Of a stretch of DNA of 64,000 bases, positions 55,330 to 63,468 are shown in pieces (within the stretch, counting starts at the first letter, position 1; each line of letters starts with the position of its first letter). The notes beneath the pieces were generated by a model. The model was given only the letters and a program-made list of their open reading frames with translations. It was not told where the DNA came from and did no database searches. Both the position numbers and the translations under genes were made by a program. Source of the DNA: CBDCGJ01 sp965238305 (lineage in GTDB: Bacteria > Pseudomonadota > Alphaproteobacteria > GCA-2731375). Location of the stretch: contig CBDEHK010000001.1 in NCBI GenBank assembly GCA_965238305.1, positions 3,782,001 to 3,846,000 of the forward strand, read 5' to 3'.

Positions 55330-56061
55330 GTGAGAAGCAAGCAACGCTTAGATAAAGCGGCACTGCTGGCGGATTTGCGGCAAAAAATTGCGCGCCGAGA
55401 AGTTCATGATCGCGATCCAGCGGCGCTTTGTTTTCGCCAACCCCTACGGCTTGGCGTGCCGACAGTGGACGAAATGTTGCCGAGGGAAGGGTTGGCGCTT
55501 TCTGCTGTGCATGAAGTGCAGGCGGCCCAGGATGGCGCTGCCCTTGCCTTCGCTGCTCATCTAGCTGCCAGACGGGCAAAGGATGGCGGCATGGTATTGT
55601 GGGGGATGACCGGCTTGGGACTTTACGGGCCCGGTTTGGCCAGCTTCGGCATAACGCCGGAACGGCTGCTGCTGGTGCGCGGTCGGAGCGAGCGGGAGTT
55701 GCTCTGGGCGGTGGAGGAAGGTTTGAAATGCCGCAGCCTGGCTGCCGTCGTTGCGGAAGTCAGGCGGATCGATCTAAAGCAGAGCCGGCGATTGCAGCTG
55801 GCAGCGGAAAAACATGGCGTCACCGCGATCGTGCTGCGGCCACCGGAAAGCCGGCTCGAGGCCAGCGCCGCCGCTACCCGTTGGCGTCTAAGCGCGGTGC
55901 CGGCGGTTGATGGTCGTTTTCGCTGCAAGGCGGAATTGCTGCGCTGTCGCAGCGGCGGTGAAGGTGAATGGATATTGGATTGGAATGATGCAACGGGTGC
56001 TTTCGATTTGGCTCCCCCATTGGTCGGCGGAGCGGCAGAGCCGGCAGCAGCGCAAGCCTGA
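55330..56061 (+). CDS. imuA: ImuA (SulA/RecA-like mutasome protein)
   Basis: RecA-fold related protein that joins ImuB and DnaE2 in SOS mutagenesis. Family segments are RLGVPTVDEMLPREGLALSAV, GMVLWGMTGLGLYGPGLASF and ERLLLVRGRSERELLWAVEEG, with VTAIVLRPPESRLEASAAATRW near the end (cited in pieces). The frame opens at ATG 55213, but that is just 12 bp past the LexA box without a ribosome-binding site; the GTG at 55330 is closer to the typical N-terminus (KAALLADLRQKIARRE). Start is uncertain. It overlaps imuB by 74 bp. Confidence 0.87.
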   Translation: MRSKQRLDKAALLADLRQKIARREVHDRDPAALCFRQPLRLGVPTVDEMLPREGLALSAVHEVQAAQDGAALAFAAHLAARRAKDGGMVLWGMTGLGLYGPGLASFGITPERLLLVRGRSERELLWAVEEGLKCRSLAAVVAEVRRIDLKQSRRLQLAAEKHGVTAIVLRPPESRLEASAAATRWRLSAVPAVDGRFRCKAELLRCRSGGEGEWILDWNDATGAFDLAPPLVGGAAEPAAAQA

Positions 56062-57616
56062 TGACGGTCAAACCGACGCGTCTTACATTTTCACCCAACC
56101 CGCTAAAGGAGCCGAGCAGGTCACGGCCATCAATCGCCATGCCCAAGCCGCAGGTCTGAGCGCCGGCATGCGTCTGGCCGATGCTCGGGCGCTAGTCCCT
56201 AATCTAATTGCGCAAACCGCCGATCCGGATGGCGATCACCAGGCGCTGGAACGCCTGGCCCGCTGGTGCCTGCAATATTCTCCTTGGATACGAACAGAAA
56301 CGTCAAGGGAAGCAATTCTACTGCCGGGTTCCACCTGCCTGTTTGATCACGGTCTCTGTTTGGATATCAGTGGTTGCGCCCATCTGTTCGGTGGGGAAGA
56401 AGCACTAGCCACCGCAATCCAAGATCGCCTGGCACGCTTCACCCTCACCGCGCATCTAGCGATTGGCGATAGTGTGGGCGCGGCCTGGGCCCTGGCTCGT
56501 TTCGCCACCGGGACCGGCAGCACAACCATAGCCCCGACCAACAGCATCAAGATCGAGCTTGCCAATCTACCGCTCGCGGCCCTGCGCCTGGGACTGCAGG
56601 AGACGGAAGATCTTGCCCGCCTGGGTATCCGACAAATCCGCGATCTTTATAAACTACCCCGTGCCGCCTTGAGCCAGCGATTTGGGCCAACGGTGTTGCG
56701 CCGCCTCGACCAAGCCTTGGGTTTGCAAGCGGAACCGTTATCGCCGGATCAGGAAACGCCCCCGCTTTGGTGTCGCCGCGCCTTTGCCGAACCGATTGCG
56801 CATCCCGACGATATCGCCCGCGCTGCCAATCAGCTCTGCCGGGATTTAGCGAGCCGCCTGAATAAAGACGGCCTGGGCGTGCTGCAGTTGCGCTGCAGTC
56901 TGTTCTTGGCGGAAGGAACAATCCGCCATGCCTATCTGAACCTCGCCCGGGCCAGCCGCGATGCCGCTCACCTGTCCCGCTTGTTGATCGAACATCTGCC
57001 AGGCCTGGACGCCGATTTGGGCGCGGACGCCATGACTTTAACCGCGCTTACGGCAGAACCGTTGGCCGCGCTACAATATGACTGGTCCCTGCCCGCGACT
57101 TCGCAAAGTACGGAAGCCACCAATCTCGACGATCCCGAACTAGGCCTGCTGATCGACCGGCTGGGCAATCGGTTGGGGATGCAGAATATTGCCCGTTTCG
57201 CCCCCAATGACAGTCATTTACCGGAAAATGCCGTGCGCGTTATCACCCCTCTTAGCACGCCAGATGATCAGATGCGTGCCTGGGCCGATCCGGACGATTT
57301 GCCACGCCCGGTAAAATTGTTGCCCAGCCCGGAGCTAGTAGAGACCGTGGCGGAAGTACCGGACGGCCCGCCGGTCTTGTTCCGCTGGCGCGGGCGCATG
57401 CATCGGGTCGTCCGCGCTGACGGCCCAGAACGCATCGCGCCTGAATGGTGGCGGCAGTTTTCGCTCAGCAATCCGGCGCCGCAAACCCGTGATTATTTCC
57501 GCATCGAGATATTGGAAGGCCAACGCTACTGGCTCTATCGCCTCGGTCTCTACCCAGAACAAGGCGGTGATAGCGATACCCAACCGCGTTGGTATCTGCA
57601 CGGATTTTTTGCTTAA
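55988..57616 (+). CDS. imuB: ImuB (catalytically inactive Y-family polymerase homologue)
   Basis: Protein of 542 aa that links DnaE2 to the sliding clamp. It begins MQRVLSIWLPHWSAERQS in place of the catalytic DxD motif of active Y-family polymerases. Y-fold segments follow (AGLSAGMRLADARALVPN; SGCAHLFGGEEALA), and the end is the conserved WYLHGFFA. A RLGIRQIRDLYKLPRAAL HhH region is visible. It starts inside imuA, so translation is coupled. A start at 55907 was rejected because it would add 27 non-family residues. Confidence 0.9.
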   Translation: MQRVLSIWLPHWSAERQSRQQRKPDDGQTDASYIFTQPAKGAEQVTAINRHAQAAGLSAGMRLADARALVPNLIAQTADPDGDHQALERLARWCLQYSPWIRTETSREAILLPGSTCLFDHGLCLDISGCAHLFGGEEALATAIQDRLARFTLTAHLAIGDSVGAAWALARFATGTGSTTIAPTNSIKIELANLPLAALRLGLQETEDLARLGIRQIRDLYKLPRAALSQRFGPTVLRRLDQALGLQAEPLSPDQETPPLWCRRAFAEPIAHPDDIARAANQLCRDLASRLNKDGLGVLQLRCSLFLAEGTIRHAYLNLARASRDAAHLSRLLIEHLPGLDADLGADAMTLTALTAEPLAALQYDWSLPATSQSTEATNLDDPELGLLIDRLGNRLGMQNIARFAPNDSHLPENAVRVITPLSTPDDQMRAWADPDDLPRPVKLLPSPELVETVAEVPDGPPVLFRWRGRMHRVVRADGPERIAPEWWRQFSLSNPAPQTRDYFRIEILEGQRYWLYRLGLYPEQGGDSDTQPRWYLHGFFA

Positions 57617-58165
57617 GAGCTCTGTTAGCATCAAAATGCTCGGGACATGCTCTTTGCAGAGATACAAAAACAATATCTATCGATCCAGCGAAACCTGGTA
57701 CCCTACCAGCACGATCTGCAAACGTAAAAAAAAATCGAGAGAAAATTGTTCAAAATTTCAGAAATAATCAAGGACCATTCACACACGGTCAAAATCATCG
57801 ACATCGGTGCGACCAACTACAAAGAAGGTCAGGTAAACAAAGGCGGCCAGCGTAAATATGACGATCAGTACAATTGTTATGACCTACTTACTCATTAAAT
57901 TGCATCAGGCGGATCGTTAATTTCAAACGAAATTCGAAGCCATCTAAAGTCGACGCCTGAAAGTCGAAAAATTAGCACCGAAATATATGAACCAGTTCGA
58001 ACTGGAACCGCGCTACAGTCGAAGATGTATTTATACGCGCATTGGTCCGTATCTATTTATTTTGACAAATCGCCAATAAGCTTTGAAGAAAACTGGCAAT
58101 TTGGATATTCCTTAGCTATTTTGCATCTACTTCCAGAATAAACTCCACCTGCCACAGGAACACTC
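57617..58165. other. 549-bp gap with a small gene remnant
   Basis: No complete gene is seen. It holds one short possible coding piece at 57746-57898 (listed separately). The rest is low in coding signal, and I saw no RNA gene or terminator-like hairpin with a U-run. Confidence 0.5.
57746..57898 (+). pseudogene. Possible methyltransferase fragment
   Basis: A 50-codon frame from TTG 57746, LFKISEIIKDHSHTVKIIDI then GATNYKEGQVNKGG, ends at TAA 57896-57898. The VKIIDIGA segment resembles the SAM-binding motif I of FkbM-like methyltransferases, but the rest of the fold is absent. It is either a leftover of a truncated gene or chance. Confidence 0.3.
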
Positions 58166-59317
58166 ATGCAATTTTTTGACTTCACTCCTTATCAATTACC
58201 GCCAGAAGCGGAAGAATTACGATTGGAAGTTCGTGAATTTCTGAATGAAGAATTGAAGGATCGCTCGCCGGTTATGCGGGCACGATCCTGGGCCGGCGAA
58301 GATCCGGAATTTTCGCGCAAATTGGGGAAGCGCGGCTGGATTGGCCTGACTTGGCCGAAAAAATACGGCGGCGGAGAACGCAGCTTTTTTGAGCGATACG
58401 CGATGCTGGAAGAACTGCTGGCGGCAGGAGCGCCCGTTTCCTGTCACTGGATCGCCGACCGACAATCCGGACCACTGATCCTGCGTTATGGTAACGAAGA
58501 GCAGCGGCAGCGAATTTTACCTGGCGTCACACGTGGGGAAACGTTTTTTTGTATCGGTATGAGTGAACCGGATACCGGCTCCGATCTCGCCTCAGTTCGT
58601 ACCAAGGCGGAACGGACCGATGGTGGCTATGTGGTCAATGGGACAAAGATTTGGACCTCTGGCGCCCATCGCTGCCATTATATGATCGCGTTGCTACGCA
58701 CCTCCGGCACGCCGGAGGACCGTCATGACGGACTTACTCAATTTGCGATCGACTTAAAAAATACTGACGGAATCAGCATTCGCCCGATCCGCAATCAAAT
58801 CGGCGAAGAACATTTCAACGAAGTGGTTTTTGAAGACGCATTTGTACCGGACAATGCGCGTGTCGGCGATGATGGCGACGGTTGGAAACAAGTAACAGCA
58901 GAATTAGCTTTCGAACGTAGTGGTCCTGAACGTTACATGTCGTCGCATCAATTGTTGGTTGAGATCATCAAAGAAGCCGGCACCGATCCGTCGGAGCGCG
59001 CTGCGGTCGAAATCGGACGACTTGTCACCCATTTGGCGACGTTGCGGCAAATGTCAGTATCGGTGGCGGGAAAATTGGAAAGCGAAAGCAATCCAGCGCT
59101 GGAGGCCTCCGTGGTGAAGGACTTGGGTGCAATTTTTGAGCAAGACATGCCCAACATCGCGCATGTTCTATTCGACGAAGAAAGCACGCTAGCCTCAGCA
59201 AGCGATTACGCCCAGGTCAGAGCTTACGTCACCCAAGCCGCCCCGTCATTCAGTCTTCGTGGTGGAACCAGAGAAATCTTACGCGGCATTATCGCCCGTG
59301 GCCTTGGATTGCGGTAG
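58166..59317 (+). CDS. Acyl-CoA dehydrogenase (probable alpha-type partner)
   Basis: FAD-dependent acyl-CoA dehydrogenase of 383 aa. Starts MQFFDFTPYQLPPEAEELR. FAD/substrate loops include FFCIGMSEPDTGSDLASVRT and NGTKIWTSGAHRCHYM. The catalytic Glu is likely in AELAFERSGPERYMSS. The C-terminus is short, SLRGGTREILRGIIARG, as in many steroid-type enzymes. Only 11 bp separate it from a second, shorter family member, and such adjacent pairs form alpha2-beta2 heterotetramers in sterol and bile-acid side-chain degradation. First gene of a five-gene run. Confidence 0.9.
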   Translation: MQFFDFTPYQLPPEAEELRLEVREFLNEELKDRSPVMRARSWAGEDPEFSRKLGKRGWIGLTWPKKYGGGERSFFERYAMLEELLAAGAPVSCHWIADRQSGPLILRYGNEEQRQRILPGVTRGETFFCIGMSEPDTGSDLASVRTKAERTDGGYVVNGTKIWTSGAHRCHYMIALLRTSGTPEDRHDGLTQFAIDLKNTDGISIRPIRNQIGEEHFNEVVFEDAFVPDNARVGDDGDGWKQVTAELAFERSGPERYMSSHQLLVEIIKEAGTDPSERAAVEIGRLVTHLATLRQMSVSVAGKLESESNPALEASVVKDLGAIFEQDMPNIAHVLFDEESTLASASDYAQVRAYVTQAAPSFSLRGGTREILRGIIARGLGLR

Positions 59318-59328
59318 AGGGACGGCAA

Positions 59329-60372
59329 ATGAACGACGCAAGTGAAATGCGCGCTATCCTTGGCGACACCGTCAATAAATTGTTTGGTGATAGGTTGGAT
59401 CGAAACTGCCGCGAAAATGCGGAAGCTGGCGAATTTCAGCAGCAACTTTGGCAAGCAGTAGAAGAAAATGGCCTGACCATGGCTCTGGTGCCGGAAAAAT
59501 TAGGCGGGGCGGGGCTTACCTACGAAGATACACAAATTATTATCCGGGGCGCCGGCCAACACGGCGCGCCCATTCCTTTAGCTGAAGCGGTTTTGGCGAA
59601 TGGTCTGATGGCGGAAGCGGGAATGACACCGCCTCCCGGCATCACGACCTTAGCACCAGTTCGGCGGAAGGATATCTTGTCATTGGACGGCAATCGTCTT
59701 AACGGTGTTGCGGGTCGGGTGCCTTGGGGCCGCCATGCGGATCACGTATTAGTCGCGGCGGAAAACAAGTTTGCGCTCGTCGCAAAAAATCAGTTTTCCG
59801 CCAATGAAAACTTCAATATAGCGGCGGAGCCAAGAGACACACTGAGCTTCGAAGACGCGGAATTGGTCGCGATTGGCGAACTTTCCGGTCATGATACGGC
59901 GGCAATCCTTTACCAATATGGGGCAATGTTACGGGCGGGACAAATGGCCGGGGCTCTGGAGCGCATATTGGAAATGGCTGTACAATACGCTAATGACCGA
60001 ACCCAATTCGGGCGGCCGATCGCGAAATTTCAAGCAATCCAGCAAAGTCTAGCGGTTTTGGCCGGCAACACCGCTGCTGCCATCGCTGCTGCAACAGCCG
60101 CTTTCAAGGCAGCCGACAGCAAAGATCCGTTATTTGAAATTCAAGTTGCGAAAGCGCGAGCTAGTGAAGCTGTCGGCGGTGCGACTTCAATCGCGCACCA
60201 AACTCATGGGGCCATTGGCTTTACCTATGAACATGAACTGCACTTTTTGACCCGCCGGCTATGGTCTTGGCGGGATGAATTTGGCGGATCCACTTATTGG
60301 TCCGAAGCCATCGGTCGTGATATCGCCGCCCGTGGCGCCGACAATCTGTGGCCCTATCTGACCGAGCGTTGA
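59329..60372 (+). CDS. Acyl-CoA dehydrogenase (probable beta-type partner)
   Basis: Protein of 347 aa, shorter than the preceding enzyme and more divergent. The C-terminal half is typical: YANDRTQFGRPIAKFQAIQQ (FAD Arg and helix), then HQTHGAIGFTYEHELHFLTR. The N-terminal half (EENGLTMALVPEKLGGAGLTY) fits the family too, but the middle domain appears short and lacks an obvious catalytic Glu, as in the beta subunits of heterotetrameric acyl-CoA dehydrogenases. It probably works with the gene 11 bp upstream. Confidence 0.87.
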   Translation: MNDASEMRAILGDTVNKLFGDRLDRNCRENAEAGEFQQQLWQAVEENGLTMALVPEKLGGAGLTYEDTQIIIRGAGQHGAPIPLAEAVLANGLMAEAGMTPPPGITTLAPVRRKDILSLDGNRLNGVAGRVPWGRHADHVLVAAENKFALVAKNQFSANENFNIAAEPRDTLSFEDAELVAIGELSGHDTAAILYQYGAMLRAGQMAGALERILEMAVQYANDRTQFGRPIAKFQAIQQSLAVLAGNTAAAIAAATAAFKAADSKDPLFEIQVAKARASEAVGGATSIAHQTHGAIGFTYEHELHFLTRRLWSWRDEFGGSTYWSEAIGRDIAARGADNLWPYLTER

Positions 60373-60376
60373 AGTG

Positions 60377-61081
60377 ATGCGGATCGGAATATTTCAAGTT
60401 GCACCTGAACATCCAACTTTGACGCCAAAATATGGGCTGGACGCAGACAACTTCAAGGACTTGTTTCTGAACCAGGATTCATCCCTAGAATTTCACACCT
60501 ACATGATCCTGGACGGTGACAAACCAACGGCAATTGATGAATGTGATGCCTATTTGGTGACCGGCAGCCCGCATGGTGTTTACGAGGACCACGACTATAT
60601 TTCGGAAGTCAGCTGCTTTGCCCGAGATACTGCCAAAACCAAGCCAATTATAGGCGTCTGCTTTGGTCACCAACTCCTGGGGCAGGCTTTTGGCGGAAAA
60701 GTTGAAAAATCCAAAAAAGGTTGGGGTGTCGGCATTGAACGCTATCAGATGAAGCGTCGCCCGGATTGGCTGACCGGTAACGTTGACGGTCTGCAAACCA
60801 TTGCTATGCATCAGGACCAGGTGATCAAGCCGCCACGCAACAGCCAGACCATAGCCGGCAACAATTTCTGCCCACATGGCATGTTGCAAATTGGCGAGAA
60901 CGTGCTGACGCTACAAACTCATCCGGAAATGAAAGAAGGTATGGCGCGTGATTTAATTTGCGATCGGATCGTTCGTATTGGTGAAGAAACAGCTGCGCGC
61001 GCTCTAAAATCGCTTGATCAGATTAACCAGCGTGACCTGATCGCGGCGACATTTCTGGACTTCATCAAGTCACGTAACTAG
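60377..61081 (+). CDS. Class I glutamine amidotransferase (GMP synthase-like)
   Basis: Protein of 234 aa. The GATase triad is visible: Cys in GVCFGHQLLGQAFGG near residue 98, and His and Glu in LTLQTHPEMKEG near residue 180. The start is the ATG at 60377 (MRIGIFQVAPEHPTL), next to a GTG at 60374. Homologues are annotated as GMP synthase-like or gamma-Glu hydrolase-like enzymes; the substrate is not clear. The gap from the preceding stop is 4 bp, so it is in the same operon as the acyl-CoA dehydrogenases. Confidence 0.83.
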   Translation: MRIGIFQVAPEHPTLTPKYGLDADNFKDLFLNQDSSLEFHTYMILDGDKPTAIDECDAYLVTGSPHGVYEDHDYISEVSCFARDTAKTKPIIGVCFGHQLLGQAFGGKVEKSKKGWGVGIERYQMKRRPDWLTGNVDGLQTIAMHQDQVIKPPRNSQTIAGNNFCPHGMLQIGENVLTLQTHPEMKEGMARDLICDRIVRIGEETAARALKSLDQINQRDLIAATFLDFIKSRN

Positions 61082-61091
61082 GGATGAAAGC

Positions 61092-61802
61092 ATGACACCA
61101 CATATCGAAGCTCAACCTGGAGAAGTTTCGGATATTGTCTTATTGCCTGGCGATCCGCTTCGCGCCAAATGGGTGGCCGAAAAATTTTTGTCGGACGTCG
61201 TTTGTTACAACAAAGTCCGCAACATGTTTGGCTTCACCGGCATCTACAAAGGCACGCGCATTTCCGTTCAAGGCAGTGGTATGGGTATTCCGTCATTGTC
61301 TATTTACACCTATGAGCTACTCAATATGTATGACGTTAAAACTGTTATGCGGATTGGCAGCTGCGGTGCCATACAAACTGATTTGTCGCTGGGGGATGTA
61401 ATATTGGCGATGACGGCGTCGACGGACTCAGCGATCAACCGACAGGTGTTTGGCGGCATTGATTTTGCCCCAGCGGCCGATTGGGAATTGTTGAGCTGTG
61501 CGCATAAATTGGCGGAAAAAAACCACCTAGCGGTGCGTGTGGGCGGGATCATGAGTGGTGATCGATTTTACACCGACGATCCCAGTTACCTAGACGAAGT
61601 GGCCCGGCACGGGGTGTTAGCCGTGGAAATGGAGACAAATGCGCTCTATACCTTGGCGGCAAAATTTGACGCCCGCGCGCTCAGCTTGCTGACGGTCAGC
61701 GACATGCTGGACGGAAGCGGTGAGATGCCCTCAGAAGAGAGGGAAAAAGGCCTCGAAAAAATGGCTCGACTGGCTCTTGATACTGCTGTTGCAGCGGGCT
61801 GA
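61092..61802 (+). CDS. deoD: Purine-nucleoside phosphorylase
   Basis: Phosphorolysis of purine nucleosides, 236 aa, of the hexameric DeoD type. Key segments: LLPGDPLRAKWVAEKFL (phosphate-binding), GMGIPSLSIYTYEL, MRIGSCGAIQTDLSLGDV, and the C-terminal VEMETNALYTLAAKF and LLTVSDML. Length and sequence match DeoD throughout. It lies 10 bp after the GATase gene in a five-gene run, in which a nucleotide link is unexplained. Confidence 0.94.
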   Translation: MTPHIEAQPGEVSDIVLLPGDPLRAKWVAEKFLSDVVCYNKVRNMFGFTGIYKGTRISVQGSGMGIPSLSIYTYELLNMYDVKTVMRIGSCGAIQTDLSLGDVILAMTASTDSAINRQVFGGIDFAPAADWELLSCAHKLAEKNHLAVRVGGIMSGDRFYTDDPSYLDEVARHGVLAVEMETNALYTLAAKFDARALSLLTVSDMLDGSGEMPSEEREKGLEKMARLALDTAVAAG

Positions 61803-61805
61803 TCA

Positions 61806-62189
61806 ATGGCGATAGACAGCGGAAAAGCGGAACTGTTGGCAAGGTTCTCGAAAGCTTTTAACAGCAATGATATTGAAAATGCCAAAGCGTGTGTAACAGA
61901 AAATTTCAAGTGGATCTATTACGAAGGAACAGAAGCCCCTTACGGACAAATATTCGAAGGTGTTGAAGCCGCTTGTGCCGCGGTGGTTGCGCGCAGTAAT
62001 CGACTAAAATCCGATATTGAATTTAACGAAGCGGAAGAATATCAAGCCGGCGAAAAGGTCTTTACTTTATATCGTGCTAGCGGTGAGTTTGTTGATACAG
62101 GTTTCTTCGATGTCCGCGCTATCGACGTTTACAGCTTCAATGGCGGTCATTTAGATTGTAAAGACACCTATTGGAAGATAATCCGCTAA
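61806..62189 (+). CDS. SnoaL-like / NTF2-fold protein
   Basis: Small protein of 127 aa with an NTF2-like layout: an amphipathic N-terminal helix (KAELLARFSKAFNSNDIENA), a beta-sheet with KCVTEN-like strand (VTENFKWIYYEGTEAP), and the C-terminal strand pair VDTGFFDVRAIDVYSFNGG then LDCKDTYWKI. Many such proteins are catalytic (isomerase/dehydratase) or inert. It follows deoD by 3 bp. Fold call is reasonable; function is unknown. Confidence 0.77.
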   Translation: MAIDSGKAELLARFSKAFNSNDIENAKACVTENFKWIYYEGTEAPYGQIFEGVEAACAAVVARSNRLKSDIEFNEAEEYQAGEKVFTLYRASGEFVDTGFFDVRAIDVYSFNGGHLDCKDTYWKIIR

Positions 62190-62257
62190 CAGATATTTTC
62201 TTCGTCGAAACAACTTTACGGATGGTTCCATTGCCTATTCCGTCAACCCTAATTTAC

Positions 62258-62277
62258 ATATAGTCGAATGACTATAT
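62258..62277. promoter_or_regulatory. Candidate operator upstream of the RND efflux operon
   Basis: ATATAGTC-GAAT-GACTATAT is a perfect 8-bp inverted repeat (20 bp in total) 72 bp before the efflux adaptor ATG. It fits a TetR/MarR-type binding site, and no terminator U-run follows. A second shorter repeat, GAACC...GGTTC, lies at about 62296-62312. The regulator gene is not in the window. Confidence 0.55.
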
Positions 62278-62349
62278 TGTTTGCCAGGCTTACGAACCGT
62301 TGTAAGGTTCGAGATACGTGACTGTAAATCGCGGAGGTGAAAACGGATA

Positions 62350-63459
62350 ATGCGGATGCTACGTCTATTAATGTTGGTATTATCGTTCTGTGGGCTCCTA
62401 GTCCTTGCGGCCTGCGAAGAGGAAACGGTTGCCTCTGGTGATCCGGTTATTCGGCCAGTAAGGGCGATCAAGATCAGTGATACGGCTGAATTCCGGCGCC
62501 GCAAATTTACTGGACGTGCGCGTGCCAGCAAGGAACTCGATCTTGCCTTTAATGTGTCTGGACAATTATCTGAACTAAAAATCAAAGTCGGGGATGTTTT
62601 AAAAAAAGGCGATCTTATCGCCCAATTAGACGCCGACACCTACAAAGCAGACGTTGATCGCGCCTCAGCATCGCTACGCCGGGCCCAGGCGACCACGAAG
62701 AACGCCAAAGAACAGGTCAGTCGTGATGAGATATTGTACAAAAAGGGACATATTGCCAAGGCTCGGTTGGACAAAACAGTAGCCAAATATGAGGAAGCCG
62801 CAGCCGACGTGGCGGCGGCAAAGGCCAGCGTCAACCGTGCCAGTCTGGATCTAAAATACACCAATCTCAAAGCACCGTTTTCAGGCATTGTTGTGCAAAC
62901 CTATGTCGACAATTTCGAAAATGTGCTGAGCAAACAATCGATCGTACGACTGGTCGATTCCTCGCAAGTTGAAATGGTCGTCGATATTCCGGAAAGCCTC
63001 ATTTCACTGGCCCCCCAAGCACGCGACGTCGTGGTCGTGTTCGACACATTTCCAGATATCGAAATTCCGGCTGAAATTAAAGAAATCGGCGGCGAAGCAT
63101 CTGCCAGCACACGAACCTATCCGGTTACGCTGATTATGGATCAACCCGAAGGCGCCACAATTCTTCCCGGTATGGCGGGGCAGGCCTTTAGTAAGGGAGA
63201 ACCGCCGACTGCCACCACCCAAGCGGCGATGTTCGAGGTGCCGACGAGCGCACTTTTCACTGCGAGTGAAGGCGGAGATAGTTTCGTGTGGATTGTGGAC
63301 GAAGCAAGTAAGCAGGTGCGGATACGCAAAGTGGTACCGGCTGCGCTTACCGATCGGGGAATACAGATCAGCGCGGGTATTGAGGCGGGGGAATGGCTGG
63401 TCACAGCCGGCGTCCATTATCTTAAGGAAGGACAGCAAGTCCGAATCCTGGAACAATAG
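62350..63459 (+). CDS. RND efflux periplasmic adaptor (membrane-fusion) lipoprotein
   Basis: Protein of 369 aa. A lipoprotein signal with lipobox LVLAACEEE anchors it in the inner membrane. The barrel-sandwich hybrid reads FNVSGQLSELKIKVGDVLKK and KYTNLKAPFSGIVVQTYVDN, flanking a coiled coil (LRRAQATTKNAKEQVSRDEI to AAAKASVNRASLDL). The beta-barrel and membrane-proximal parts follow. GGAGGTG precedes the ATG. It is followed by 9 bp and the RND pump gene. The palindrome at 62258 may be its operator. Confidence 0.9.
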   Translation: MRMLRLLMLVLSFCGLLVLAACEEETVASGDPVIRPVRAIKISDTAEFRRRKFTGRARASKELDLAFNVSGQLSELKIKVGDVLKKGDLIAQLDADTYKADVDRASASLRRAQATTKNAKEQVSRDEILYKKGHIAKARLDKTVAKYEEAAADVAAAKASVNRASLDLKYTNLKAPFSGIVVQTYVDNFENVLSKQSIVRLVDSSQVEMVVDIPESLISLAPQARDVVVVFDTFPDIEIPAEIKEIGGEASASTRTYPVTLIMDQPEGATILPGMAGQAFSKGEPPTATTQAAMFEVPTSALFTASEGGDSFVWIVDEASKQVRIRKVVPAALTDRGIQISAGIEAGEWLVTAGVHYLKEGQQVRILEQ

Positions 63460-63468
63460 GGGAGGAGG

